Shown here: positions 19,401 to 26,912 of the stretch, piece by piece
How positions within the stretch are numbered: the first letter of the stretch is position 1
Layout: each line of letters opens with the position of its first letter
Origin: Janthinobacterium sp. TND4EL3
Lineage (GTDB): Bacteria > Pseudomonadota > Gammaproteobacteria > Burkholderiales > Burkholderiaceae_D
DNA: 64,000 bases
Reading direction: 5' to 3'
NCBI RefSeq assembly: GCF_900156175.1
Contig: NZ_FTMV01000009.1
Coordinates: forward strand, 186,001 to 250,000
Program-made: the position numbers and the translations under genes
Notes under the pieces: generated by a model
Told to the model about the DNA's origin: nothing
Seen by the model: only the letters and a program-made list of their open reading frames with translations
Databases searched by the model: none

Positions 19401-20184
19401 GCGTGCGCGTCATCGGCACGTTCGAGCCCCACACCATCAGATAGGTCGAGTTGTACCAGTCGGCCGATTCCGGCACGTCCGTCTGCTCGCCCCACACTTG
19501 CGGGCTGGCGGGCGGCAAGTCGCAGTACCAATCGTAAAAGCTCAGGGCCACGCCGCCGATCAGCGACAGGTAGCGCGTGCCGGAAGCGTAGCTGACCATG
19601 GACATGGCGGGAATCGGCGAGAAGCCGACGATGCGGTCCGGGCCGTATTTCTTGATCGTCAGCGCGTTCGCGGCGGCGATGATTTCATTCGATTCTTCCC
19701 ACGTGGCGCGCACGAAGCCGCCCAGGCCGCGGATGGATTTGTACTGCTGCGAGCGCACGGGGTCCTGGCTGATCCAGTCCCAGGCCGTGACGGGGTCCAT
19801 GGTCTTGCGCGCTTCGCGCCACATTTCCATCAGGCGGCCGCGCACCATCGGGTATTTCACGCGCTGGGCCGAATACACGTACCAGGAATAGCTGGCGCCG
19901 CGCGGGCAGCCGCGCGGCTCGTGGTTGGGCAGGTCGGGCCGCGTGCGCGGATAATCGGTTTGCTGGGTTTCCCAGGTGATCAGGCCATTCTTGACGTACA
20001 CCTTCCAGCTGCACGAGCCGGTACAGTTCACGCCATGCGTGGAGCGCACGATCTTGTCGTGCTGCCAGCGCTGGCGGTAGGCGTTTTCCCAGGTGCGGTC
20101 TTCGTCGACCACGGTGCCATGGCCGTTGGAAAACGGCTCGGCGGGCTTGCTAAAAAATTTAAGACGGTCCAGAAAGTGACTCAT
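16477..20184 (-). CDS. narG: Respiratory nitrate reductase, alpha subunit (molybdoenzyme)
   Basis: A 1235-residue catalytic subunit reducing nitrate to nitrite on the cytoplasmic side. The N-terminus has the FS0 cluster motif HGVNCTGSC with its histidine ligand. The Mo-coordinating Asp is in MTRTPDAHF. The C-terminal region has GKRGGIHNSVTRAVPKPTHM and YYGTVGSNRDE, as in the family. Full length. The start is ATG with GGAGG 4 nt upstream. It heads narGHJI. The 243 bp upstream has a perfect inverted repeat and the shared nar/nnrS motif but no recognisable FNR box. Confidence 0.98.
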   Translation of the reverse strand: MSHFLDRLKFFSKPAEPFSNGHGTVVDEDRTWENAYRQRWQHDKIVRSTHGVNCTGSCSWKVYVKNGLITWETQQTDYPRTRPDLPNHEPRGCPRGASYSWYVYSAQRVKYPMVRGRLMEMWREARKTMDPVTAWDWISQDPVRSQQYKSIRGLGGFVRATWEESNEIIAAANALTIKKYGPDRIVGFSPIPAMSMVSYASGTRYLSLIGGVALSFYDWYCDLPPASPQVWGEQTDVPESADWYNSTYLMVWGSNVPMTRTPDAHFYTEVRYKGTKTVAISPDYGEMVKFGDIWLAPKQGTDAALALAMGHVILKEFHSEGQSAYFRDYARQYTDFPMLVLLKEHNGTLVPDYFLRASHLDNNLDETNNPEWKTLVIDETTGTITAPAGSIGFRWGESGKWNLEQKAGGSGAPIVPMLSMINDSDAVTEVGFAYFGGKDASDMLLRKVPVKTIRLADGTTGLVTTVFDLTLANYGIDRGLGGENVAESYDDDVPYTPAWQEKHTGVKRADVITVARQFAENADQTRGKSMVIVGAGLNHWYHMDMTYRGIINMLMMCGCIGQSGGGWAHYVGQEKLRPQTGWTPLAFAQDWVRPMRQMNGTSFFYAHTSQWRHEKLETGDIASPSAAGGTGDLTLLDYNAKAERMGWLPSAPQLQTNPLEVAKAAKAAGQAPAAYALDQIKAGQLQFSCDDPDNPANFPRNMFVWRSNILGSSGKGHEYFLKYLLGTQNGLLSDEDDCITPKQVKVRPAAEGKLDLLVVLDFRMSTTCLYGDVVLPTATWYEKDDLNTSDMHPFIHPLSEAVQPLWQSKSDWEIYKGLAEKFSEIGGELLGTQQDIILTPLMHDTPGELGQPFDPKDWRAGECEAIPGKTMPNMTVVERNYRDVYKKFTSIGPLLETIGNGGKGISWKTGHEVDVLRGINRTVLDEGVSQGQPRLDTAIDAAEMILSLAPETNGHVAVKAWAALSAITGRDHTHLALPREHDSIRFRDVQAQPRKIISSPTWSGLESEEVSYTAGYTNVHELIPWRTLTGRQQFYQDHLWMRDFGEGLCVYKPAINTKTTEALLGTKPNGNKELALNFLTPHQKWGIHSTYSDNLRMLTLSRGGPHVWLSETDAKAAGIVDNDWIEVFNVNGTLTARAIVSQRIPAGMTMMYHAQEKIINVPGAEMTGKRGGIHNSVTRAVPKPTHMIGGYAQLAYGFNYYGTVGSNRDEFVLVRKMNKVDWLEGPLETEDGSMV

Positions 20185-20251
20185 GCTACCTCCACATTGC
20201 GCCGCAGGAGCGGCGCCAGGTCATAAAAACGCTGCAAGCCGGATGGCCCAC

Positions 20252-20278
20252 GCGTCGATACAAGCAGTCTATCGACGC
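20252..20278. promoter_or_regulatory. Perfect 9-9-9 inverted repeat upstream of narG
   Basis: GCGTCGATA and TATCGACGC are exact inverted copies around a 9 nt spacer, 68-94 bp before the narG start. The geometry suits a dimeric DNA-binding protein or a hairpin in the narG leader RNA. No regulator is identified. Confidence 0.4.
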
Positions 20279-20346
20279 ACCGTGCGCGACGGTATTGGCA
20301 AGAAGTCGGTTTCCGGCACCAGGAATGCATAGGCGCGTAGTCACCC

Positions 20347-20363
20347 GGATAGTCACTATTGCC
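20347..20363 (-). promoter_or_regulatory. Motif shared by nnrS, narK1 and narG upstream regions (copy 2)
   Basis: GGATAGTCACTATTGCC on the plus strand. It contains the odd palindrome ATAGT-C-ACTAT. It also sits inside a wider inverted pair CATAGGC (20328-20334) and GCCTATG (20361-20367). It is about 165-180 bp before narG and 65 bp before the divergent small gene, so it could act on either. Confidence 0.35.
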
Positions 20364-20427
20364 TATGGGCGCCGCGACCGAGCTGCGGTATACCTGTCGG
20401 CATCGTTCAACACAGAGAAAGAGCATC

Positions 20428-20799
20428 ATGCCAATTACCGATTACGCCAGCCTGCTGCGCAGCGCCCGCAACCAGGAGCAGCCGCAACGCCTGCTGTTCA
20501 CCTTTACCCAGGCGCAGGCCCAGCCCGGCGGCCAGGGCCGCTCGCTGACGCCCGTGATGTGCGCCGACAAGCTGCCCGATAAACTGGGCAGCTTTGAGGC
20601 GCTGGAGGAGGAATCGAAACAGATGCAGACGCACTGGGACGTGGTCTTCGTGGCGGGACTGGCGGGTCGCGAGGGCCAGCCGCCCGCCCCGGAGGATTGC
20701 GAAGCACCCCTGCGCGCCATGGTGGCGGCGATCGAGCAAGGCCGCGTCGACAGCCTGCTGGCGTTTGACCGCAGCGGGGATTTACTGCGTTTTAGCTGA
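20428..20799 (+). CDS. Conserved small protein of unknown function
   Basis: A 123-residue soluble protein beginning MPITDYASLLRSARNQ, with QPQRLLFTFTQAQ, LTPVMCADK and WDVVFVAGLAGREG segments. It resembles a betaproteobacterial family often labelled, without good support, as a ribonucleotide reductase subunit; nothing here looks like that enzyme. The start is ATG 20428 with AGAAAGAG upstream; longer in-frame starts lack one. It is the only plus-strand gene inside the nar block. Its last 18 bp overlap the end of the convergent carbonic anhydrase gene. Confidence 0.7.
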   Translation: MPITDYASLLRSARNQEQPQRLLFTFTQAQAQPGGQGRSLTPVMCADKLPDKLGSFEALEEESKQMQTHWDVVFVAGLAGREGQPPAPEDCEAPLRAMVAAIEQGRVDSLLAFDRSGDLLRFS

Positions 20800-21480
20800 A
20801 TCCGGCCACGGGCGCTCATGCAAATGACGCGCCCGCTCGATCGGGCAGACCAGCGGCAAAAACTGCTGCTGGCGCGCCGAATACGCCATCAGCGCCCCGC
20901 TGTCGATATCAAAATACCATCCGTGCAATTTCAATACGCCCTGCTCCACCCGGCGCTTGAGCCACGGGTAGGTCAGCAGGTTGTCCAGCGACTGCAGGAT
21001 GCTGGCCAGTTCGCACGCGTGGTGCTGTTCCTCCGACGAGCGGTGCGCCAGCTCGCGCCGCACGCGCTGCGCCACGGGTTCGGCGATGCGCATCCACTGT
21101 CCCACGAAGTCCGTTTCCTGCCCTTCCGCGCGCGGCTGCGGTTCCAGCAGCGCGCGGATGCCGCCGCAGCGCGCATGGCCCAGCACGATGACCCTGGCCA
21201 CTTCCAGCTTGCAGACGGCGAATTCGATGGCCGAACTGACGCCGGGCGGCGCGTCGGGCGTGCACGGCGGCACCAGATTGGCGATATTGCGCACGACGAA
21301 CATGTCGCCCGGGTCGCTGCCCGTCAGCAGCATGGGATCGACCCGCGAATCGCAGCAGCCGATCAGCAAGGTCGAAGGCCGCTGCCCGTCGCGCAGGCTG
21401 TCGTACAAGGTTTGCGGCTCGCTGAAATACTGCTGCTGAAACAGGCTGAAGCCGTTGACGAATTTTTCCAGTTCTTCCAT
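20782..21480 (-). CDS. Beta-class carbonic anhydrase
   Basis: A 232-residue zinc enzyme interconverting CO2 and bicarbonate. The first zinc ligand region is LLIGCCDSRVDP with the Asp-Arg dyad. The second is VLGHARCGGIRALL, with His and Cys ligands. The VVRNIANLVPP segment is also typical. The start is ATG 21480 with AGAGG upstream. It lies between narK2 and narG on the same strand, 61 bp after narK2, so it may be co-transcribed with the transporters. Confidence 0.93.
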   Translation of the reverse strand: MEELEKFVNGFSLFQQQYFSEPQTLYDSLRDGQRPSTLLIGCCDSRVDPMLLTGSDPGDMFVVRNIANLVPPCTPDAPPGVSSAIEFAVCKLEVARVIVLGHARCGGIRALLEPQPRAEGQETDFVGQWMRIAEPVAQRVRRELAHRSSEEQHHACELASILQSLDNLLTYPWLKRRVEQGVLKLHGWYFDIDSGALMAYSARQQQFLPLVCPIERARHLHERPWPDSAKTQ

Positions 21481-21541
21481 GACTACCTCTGATACTGTAA
21501 ACAACGCCTGACAAGTGCGACCTGCCAGGCGTTTTGCTCAA

Positions 21542-22927
21542 TTAGCAAGGCATCGGCGCATTCTTGCGGGCGTAGCACCACCAGGTGATGGCGATGCAGC
21601 TGACATAAAAGCCGATGAAACACCACAGGGCCGCGTCGGGGCTGCCCGTCAGCGCAATCGAGGTGCCATAGCTTTTCGGGATGAAGAAGGCGCCGTAGGC
21701 CGCCACGGCCGACGTGAAGCCCAGCACCGCCGCGCCTTCCTTGTTGGCGTCGACGATCGCTTGCTCCTGCGCCGCCTTGCCCTTGCCGGCCGCCGCCCGC
21801 TGGTGCTCCGTCAGGAAAATCACGGGGATCATGCGGAAGGTCGACGCATTGCCGATACCGGTGCCGGCGAACAGCAGCATGAACATCCAGAAGAAGCCAC
21901 TAAAACTACCACCCACGCCGGCCTGCGGCATGAAGTACAGCACGCCCAGCACGGCGCCTATCATCAGCACGAACGACCACAGGGTGACGCGGGCGCCGCC
22001 CAGTTTGTCGGAAATCACGCCGCCGGCGACACGTGCCAGGGCGCCGACCAACGGGCCCAGAAAGGCGTAATCGAGCGGGTTCACGTCGGGGAACTGGATC
22101 TTGATCAGCAGTGGGAACGCGGCCGAATAGCCGATGAAGGAGCCGAAGGTGCCCGTGTACAGCCAGCACATGAGCCAGTTGTGCTTGCGCTTGAAGATCA
22201 CGGCCTGCTCGGAAAACGAAGCCTTGGCCGAAGCCAGATCATTCATGCCGAACCAGGCCAGCAAGGTACTCAAGGCGATGAACGGCACCCAGATGAAGCC
22301 CGCGTTCTGCAGCCACATCTCCTTGCTCACGCCATTCTTGACCCAGGTGAGCGAATCGCCGCCCCAGGCGCCGAAGACGGCGAACGTGATCACCAGCGGC
22401 ACGACGAACTGCACCACCGACACGCCCAGGTTGCCCAGGCCCGCATTCATGCCCAGCGCGAAGCCCTTGCTCGCCTTTGGATAGAAAAAGCTGATGTTGG
22501 CCATCGACGAGGCGAAATTGCCGCCGCCGAAGCCGCACAGCAGCGCCAGGATCAGCATGGTCGGGTAGCCCGTGTTCACGTCCTGCACGGCCAGGCCGAT
22601 GCCGATGGCGGGAATCAGCAGCGAACCCGTGGAAATGGCCGTCCAGCGCCGGCCGCCGAAGATCGGCACCATGAACGAATAAAAGATGCGCAAGGTGGCG
22701 CCGGACAGGCCCGGCAAGGCCGTCAGCCAGAACAGCTGGTTGTTACTGTAGGTGAAACCGATGTTGGGCAGGTTGACCACCACCACGCTCCACACCATCC
22801 ACACGGCGAACGCCAGCAGCAGCGCGGGAATCGATATCCACAGATTGCGCGCGGCCGTGGCCTTGCCCGTGCTTTGCCAGAAGCTCGGTGTTTCCGGCTC
22901 CCAGGTATTGATCATATAGCGGCTCAT
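21542..22927 (-). CDS. narK2: Nitrate/nitrite transporter, NarK2 type
   Basis: A 461-residue MFS protein with 12 spans. It has the nitrate signature in span 5 (GMNAGLGNLGVSVVQFVVP) and a second glycine-rich signature in the C-terminal half (EGAAVLGFTSAVAAYGAF). NarK2-type proteins are nitrite/nitrate exchangers. It overlaps narK1 by ATGA, so the pair is translated together. In several denitrifiers the two are fused; here they are separate polypeptides. Confidence 0.92.
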   Translation of the reverse strand: MSRYMINTWEPETPSFWQSTGKATAARNLWISIPALLLAFAVWMVWSVVVVNLPNIGFTYSNNQLFWLTALPGLSGATLRIFYSFMVPIFGGRRWTAISTGSLLIPAIGIGLAVQDVNTGYPTMLILALLCGFGGGNFASSMANISFFYPKASKGFALGMNAGLGNLGVSVVQFVVPLVITFAVFGAWGGDSLTWVKNGVSKEMWLQNAGFIWVPFIALSTLLAWFGMNDLASAKASFSEQAVIFKRKHNWLMCWLYTGTFGSFIGYSAAFPLLIKIQFPDVNPLDYAFLGPLVGALARVAGGVISDKLGGARVTLWSFVLMIGAVLGVLYFMPQAGVGGSFSGFFWMFMLLFAGTGIGNASTFRMIPVIFLTEHQRAAAGKGKAAQEQAIVDANKEGAAVLGFTSAVAAYGAFFIPKSYGTSIALTGSPDAALWCFIGFYVSCIAITWWCYARKNAPMPC

Positions 22928-24231
22928 GCTTTAACTCCTGCAGGTTGAGTAGTTGGTGCCGCGCGCAGCGGCTTGAACGAGAAATGCATCCAGACGAGGG
23001 AAACGCAGACGGTGCCGTACAGCAGCATGAAGGAGCTCGAACGCACGCCCGTCAAATCCACCAGGGCGCCGAACATCACGGGCAGGATGAAGCCGCCCAG
23101 GCCGCCGGCCAGGCCGACTACGCCCGAGACGGCGCCGATGTTGTCGGAAAAATCATCGCCGATGAACTTGAAGACGGACGCCTTGCCGACAGCCATGGCA
23201 ATGCCGACGATGAACAGCAGCACGGTGAACCACAGCGGCGACAGGCCGATATGGAAGGCCATAGGCCCCGTGACGGTCTCGATCACCATCTGCGTTTGCG
23301 GATACGACAGCAGGAAGAAGCACACCCAGCACACCCACATCACGGCCCAGGTGACTTTCGCCGCACCGTATTTGTCCGAGATCCAGCCGCCCAGCGCGCG
23401 CAGCACGCCGCCCGGCAGCGAGAAGCAGGCGGCCAGCAGCGCCGCGTGCTTCAAATCAAAACCGTATTCGGCCACGTAGTACTTCGTCATCCACAGGGCC
23501 AGCGCCACGTAGCCGCCGAACACCACCGAGTAGTACTGGCAGTAGCGCCACACGCGCGGGTCCTTCAGCACCTTCATCTGTGCGGAAAAGCTTTCGCCCG
23601 AGGGCGCCAGGTGCGATTTGTCCGTGTACGAAAACAGCCAGAAGATGATGGCCGTGGCCAGCATGGCCACCGCGTACACCTTGGGCAGCATCTGCCAGCC
23701 GAAGGCGGCGACGATGCCTGGCGCGACGAACTTGGTCAGCGCGGAACCGGAGTTGCCGGCGCCGAAGATGCCCATCGCCAGGCCGCGGCGCTCCTTTTCG
23801 TACCAGCGCGCCACGTAGGGCGTGCCGACGGAAAACGAACCGCCCGCCAGGCCCACGAACATGCCCAGCACGAGAAAATGCCAGTAGGCGGTAGCGTAGG
23901 AAATCAGGTAGATCGGCACCACGCTGGCCAGCATCAGCAGGAAGAAGACGCGGCGTCCGCCGTATTTGTCCGTCCAGATGCCCAAGGGCACGCGCACGAG
24001 GGAACCCGTCAGCACGGGCATGGCGGCCAGCAGGCCGAATTGTGTTTCAGTCAAGCCCAGGCTGGTCTTGATGGGGATGCCGAGCACGGCAAACATCATC
24101 CAGACCGCAAAGCAGATGGTAAATGCGAAGGTACTGCTGATTAATACGGACGCCTGCTTGCGCCGCATGCCCGGTTCGACTGCCTTGTTACTGCTGTTAC
24201 TGTTCTTGTTAGTGCCATCTAGGGTAGCCAC
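22924..24231 (-). CDS. narK1: Nitrate transporter, NarK1 type
   Basis: A 435-residue MFS protein. Its nitrate signatures are FGAGNSGSALTKFVAPGI and DNIGAVSGVVGLAGGLGGF, with the MFS loop DKYGGRR between spans 2 and 3. NarK1-type proteins are thought to be nitrate/proton symporters that start nitrate respiration before the exchanger takes over. The start chosen is GTG 24231 because GGAG lies 7 nt upstream; ATG 24168 (MRRKQASVL) is the alternative. First gene of the leftward nar block. Confidence 0.92.
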   Translation of the reverse strand: MATLDGTNKNSNSSNKAVEPGMRRKQASVLISSTFAFTICFAVWMMFAVLGIPIKTSLGLTETQFGLLAAMPVLTGSLVRVPLGIWTDKYGGRRVFFLLMLASVVPIYLISYATAYWHFLVLGMFVGLAGGSFSVGTPYVARWYEKERRGLAMGIFGAGNSGSALTKFVAPGIVAAFGWQMLPKVYAVAMLATAIIFWLFSYTDKSHLAPSGESFSAQMKVLKDPRVWRYCQYYSVVFGGYVALALWMTKYYVAEYGFDLKHAALLAACFSLPGGVLRALGGWISDKYGAAKVTWAVMWVCWVCFFLLSYPQTQMVIETVTGPMAFHIGLSPLWFTVLLFIVGIAMAVGKASVFKFIGDDFSDNIGAVSGVVGLAGGLGGFILPVMFGALVDLTGVRSSSFMLLYGTVCVSLVWMHFSFKPLRAAPTTQPAGVKA

Positions 24232-24339
24232 GATGTTTCTCCATGAATGCACTGGCCGTCTGGCCAGCCGTCCCGACCAGCTTACGTGCCAGCGGTGAAA
24301 GGCACTATCGGTCACAGGGTGATTCTGGAAAGGCAATCT

Positions 24340-24356
24340 GGATAGCCGCATCGGCA
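24340..24356 (-). promoter_or_regulatory. Motif shared by nnrS, narK1 and narG upstream regions (copy 3)
   Basis: GGATAGCCGCATCGGCA on the plus strand, about 110-125 bp before narK1. A partial relative, CACTATCGGTC, lies nearer the gene at 24303-24313. See the copies before nnrS and narG. Confidence 0.35.
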
Positions 24357-24456
24357 AAAGTGACTAGATGGCGGGGGATGGATCTAGCCTGGATGGCCGG
24401 TGTTTTACAAAAGGATGTATTTTGGGCACACTCGGCGCATGGAGAAAAGGAGCGGC

Positions 24457-24903
24457 ATGGAGAACAGGCACGAAGCAGACGAGATCATCACCCGCGTGGC
24501 CGAAGCTGGCGACGTGGACGCCATGCTCGCTTGCGACGCCTATGCGCAGGCGCACCCGGAGCGCGGCGAGGCCGTGCGCGCCGCCGTCGGCAAGGGCCAC
24601 TGCCAGGTGGCCATCCGGGCCGGCCTGGTGGCAGGCTATGTCGTCACGCATGGTGACTTCTTCGGCTACAGTTTTGTCTCGCTGGTGGTGGTCGCGCCCG
24701 CGCAGCAGCGCTGCGGCGTGGGACGGCGCCTGCTGGCCGCCGCGGCCGCCGCGTGCCAGACAAGGAAGCTATTCACCTCGACGAACGCGTCGAACGGCGC
24801 CGCGCAAGGGCTGTTCGCCAGCGCGGGCTTCGTGCGCAGCGGCCGGATCGACCATCTCGACGAGGGCGACCCTGAGCTGGTGTACGTCAGATTCCTGCCT
24901 TAG
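24457..24903 (+). CDS. GNAT family N-acetyltransferase
   Basis: A 148-residue acyltransferase. It has the acetyl-CoA-binding motif A region VSLVVVAPAQQRCGVGRRLLAAAA (the QxxGxG/A core is QQRCGVG) and a C-terminal SNGAAQGLFASAGFVRSG segment. The substrate is unknown. The start is ATG 24457, chosen because AAAAGGAG is 6 nt upstream; ATG 24439 is a longer option. It is divergent from narK1. Confidence 0.85.
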   Translation: MENRHEADEIITRVAEAGDVDAMLACDAYAQAHPERGEAVRAAVGKGHCQVAIRAGLVAGYVVTHGDFFGYSFVSLVVVAPAQQRCGVGRRLLAAAAAACQTRKLFTSTNASNGAAQGLFASAGFVRSGRIDHLDEGDPELVYVRFLP

Positions 24904-24989
24904 GCCCGTCTCATCCCGACGGCGTATGGCGCCGCGCGCCAAAGGCGGCTATGCTGGCGCCACCGTCAATCACGCCCCTCACATCACGC

Positions 24990-25367
24990 ATGGATTATCT
25001 GAGCATCAAGCATGTCCACATGGGCTGCGCCGCCGCCAGCGGCGCACTGTTCCTCTTGCGCGGCGCCTGGATGCTGCGCGCCTCGCCCGCCTTGCAGCAG
25101 CGCTGGGTAAAGATCCTGCCGCACCTGATCGACACGGCCCTGCTGGCCAGCGCCATCGCCCTGGCCGTGTGGAGCGGCCAGTCGCCGGGCAGCCAGCCCT
25201 GGCTGGCCGCCAAGCTGTGCGCGCTGCTGGCCTACATCGTGCTGGGCACCATCGCCCTGAAACGGGGCAAGACGCCGGCCGTGCGCGGCGCCGCCTTCGC
25301 CCTCGCCGTGCTGGTCTTCGCCTACATCGTCGCCGTGGCCGTGAGCAAGCAGGCCTGGCCACTCTGA
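24990..25367 (+). CDS. SirB2-like membrane protein
   Basis: A 125-residue protein with four hydrophobic spans, beginning MDYLSIKHVHMGCAA. It includes the HLIDTALLASAIALA and WLAAKLCALLAYIVLG segments characteristic of the SirB2 family. The family is named as an invasion gene up-regulator, but its biochemical role is not established. ATG 24990 starts the conserved part; an upstream ATG at 24951 has no clear ribosome site. It lies 86 bp after the acetyltransferase. Confidence 0.82.
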   Translation: MDYLSIKHVHMGCAAASGALFLLRGAWMLRASPALQQRWVKILPHLIDTALLASAIALAVWSGQSPGSQPWLAAKLCALLAYIVLGTIALKRGKTPAVRGAAFALAVLVFAYIVAVAVSKQAWPL

Positions 25368-25478
25368 TGCATCAAAAAATGTAGCGCAGGGTGACGCCGG
25401 CAGTACAGATTGCCAAGCACGCCCTTGGCCATGGTCGTCAGGAAGGCCCGTGACGCGCGCGGCGCGCTCTGCACGTGC

Positions 25479-26120
25479 TTAGTTGACGCGGTTTCTTTCC
25501 AGAAGTTTCTTGCCTGTGGCATCCTTTAGCCACCATTCACTCACCTCGAGCGCCTTGTTCTCGATGCTGGCATTGGCCAGCAAGGGATTCTTCTTCAGGT
25601 AGACGATATCTTCCTCGAAATTGTCGTGTATCGAAGCCACTTCCAGGAAACGGTTGGCATCCAGACGTCCCAGGTAGATGACCTTGCCAGCCACGACGTC
25701 AAACTCAATCGCCTTCGGCGACGATTCGGAGTACTTGGACCGGCTTCCATAGTCAAGCAGCCAGATGAGGATGCGGTAGCGTCCCGGCGTCAGCTGCAGC
25801 GCAAAAGTGCTGCCCTTGCCCGTAGGCACTTTTGGCGCGACATTCTGCAAGGAGACCTGGCCGGCGGGAACATGGCTGGATAACCACAGATCTTTGTCCT
25901 TGTTGGCGGCAAGGTCGCTGCTGACAATGCCGAATCTGGCGCCATGCGCCTCGAAGACGGCGCGCTCGAACACGGTGCCGACGACAACGCCCTTGGCAGG
26001 GTCGGGGGTCGTGTAGGTAAACGCAGGCGCGCTATTGCGGCCAGTGACGCAGCCGGACAACAGCGCAGGCAGCAAGACGGCGCACGCCAGCGCGCGCAGC
26101 ATGGTGGTTCGGACAAACAT
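25479..26120 (-). CDS. Putative lipoprotein of unknown function
   Basis: A 213-residue protein with a lipoprotein signal peptide (basic start, hydrophobic core, lipobox LLSGC ending at Cys24). The mature part has a beta-rich region with TPGRYRILIWLLDYG and VVAGKVIYLGRLDANRF, resembling carboxypeptidase-regulatory/DUF2846-type folds, which is a guess. The start is ATG 26120 with AGGA 7 nt upstream. It is transcribed divergently from the next gene. Confidence 0.72.
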   Translation of the reverse strand: MFVRTTMLRALACAVLLPALLSGCVTGRNSAPAFTYTTPDPAKGVVVGTVFERAVFEAHGARFGIVSSDLAANKDKDLWLSSHVPAGQVSLQNVAPKVPTGKGSTFALQLTPGRYRILIWLLDYGSRSKYSESSPKAIEFDVVAGKVIYLGRLDANRFLEVASIHDNFEEDIVYLKKNPLLANASIENKALEVSEWWLKDATGKKLLERNRVN

Positions 26121-26204
26121 GGATGATCCTGGATGAAATGAAGAAAATGGGTAACGAGTAATGGGCCAAGGGCGACAAGCGCACCTGTGCCTGCCTGGGC
26201 ATCG

Positions 26205-26232
26205 AAAAATATTTCCGCATGGGAATATTTTT
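26205..26232. promoter_or_regulatory. 12-4-12 palindrome between divergent genes
   Basis: AAAAATATTTCC and GGGAATATTTTT pair at 11 of 12 positions around the loop gcat. It lies 85 bp before the lipoprotein start and 158 bp before the rightward gene. It could be an operator or, given the flanking T and A runs, a two-way terminator. The rest of this 269 bp gap shows nothing recognisable. Confidence 0.42.
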
Positions 26233-26389
26233 AGTGTATCCGCTTGGCAAGAAAATGTCTAGTTGATAAGTAGGCGAAGGGCACAGTACGATTTCTGCAG
26301 AGCGCGGCAAGCTGCACGACGATGATAGTATTAACAACATCATGCACGAGCTGGCCATCCCGGCCATGCCGCCCCATTGAAAGGCAACC

Positions 26390-26902
26390 ATGCTGCTATC
26401 TGAACTGCTGACCAAGCTGACCTGCGGTGAGCTGGAAGGAGAGGAACTCGACGAAGCCGTCGCCGCCATCACCGCCGCGCCCTCCGCGCCGCGCGACGAG
26501 TGGATCGACAGCGATGCCCAGGCCTATGCGCTGGAGATCCTCTCGCAGCTGGGCGGCTATATGGCGTCGAGCGACAAGCTCGACGAGCTGCACGAACAGA
26601 TACAGGACATGTTCGACGACTTCCCCGACTTCCCGTACGAACTGCTCAAGGACAGTGACAATAGCGCGCTGCCCTATTTCGAGTGGCTCGATACGGAACT
26701 GGCGCAGCGCGCCGTGGACGAAGGCGGCTATGAGCTGATCCAGATCGACGGCAACGGCTCCGACGAAATGGATGCGCTGCTCGTGTACCGGCGCGATACA
26801 AGCGACATCATCCAGGCGGCGGCATTGATGGGCGTGACGATAGGCCGGCCGCTCACCTACTATCGCGGCATCGAAGCGATGGCGGGCAAGCGGCCGGGCT
26901 AG
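26390..26902 (+). CDS. Acidic hypothetical protein
   Basis: A 170-residue, strongly acidic soluble protein. The N-terminal half is helical with many Glu/Asp (GELEGEELDEAVAAIT, DELHEQIQDMFDDFPDFP). The C-terminal part has WLDTELAQRAVDEGGYELIQI and a DALLVYRR strand. I do not recognise the family with confidence; it may be one of the DUF6630-like proteins. GAAAGG lies before the ATG. It ends 10 bp before the convergent glycan-locus lipoprotein. Confidence 0.65.
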   Translation: MLLSELLTKLTCGELEGEELDEAVAAITAAPSAPRDEWIDSDAQAYALEILSQLGGYMASSDKLDELHEQIQDMFDDFPDFPYELLKDSDNSALPYFEWLDTELAQRAVDEGGYELIQIDGNGSDEMDALLVYRRDTSDIIQAAALMGVTIGRPLTYYRGIEAMAGKRPG

Positions 26903-26912
26903 GAACCCACGC

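Noticed and set aside
20185-20427. FNR box upstream of narG
   Set aside because: No sequence close to TTGAT-N4-ATCAA was found; the nearest candidates miss four or more conserved bases.
20428-20799. Ribonucleotide reductase subunit
   Set aside because: At 123 residues with no reductase motifs, the label some databases may give to relatives is not supported by the sequence.
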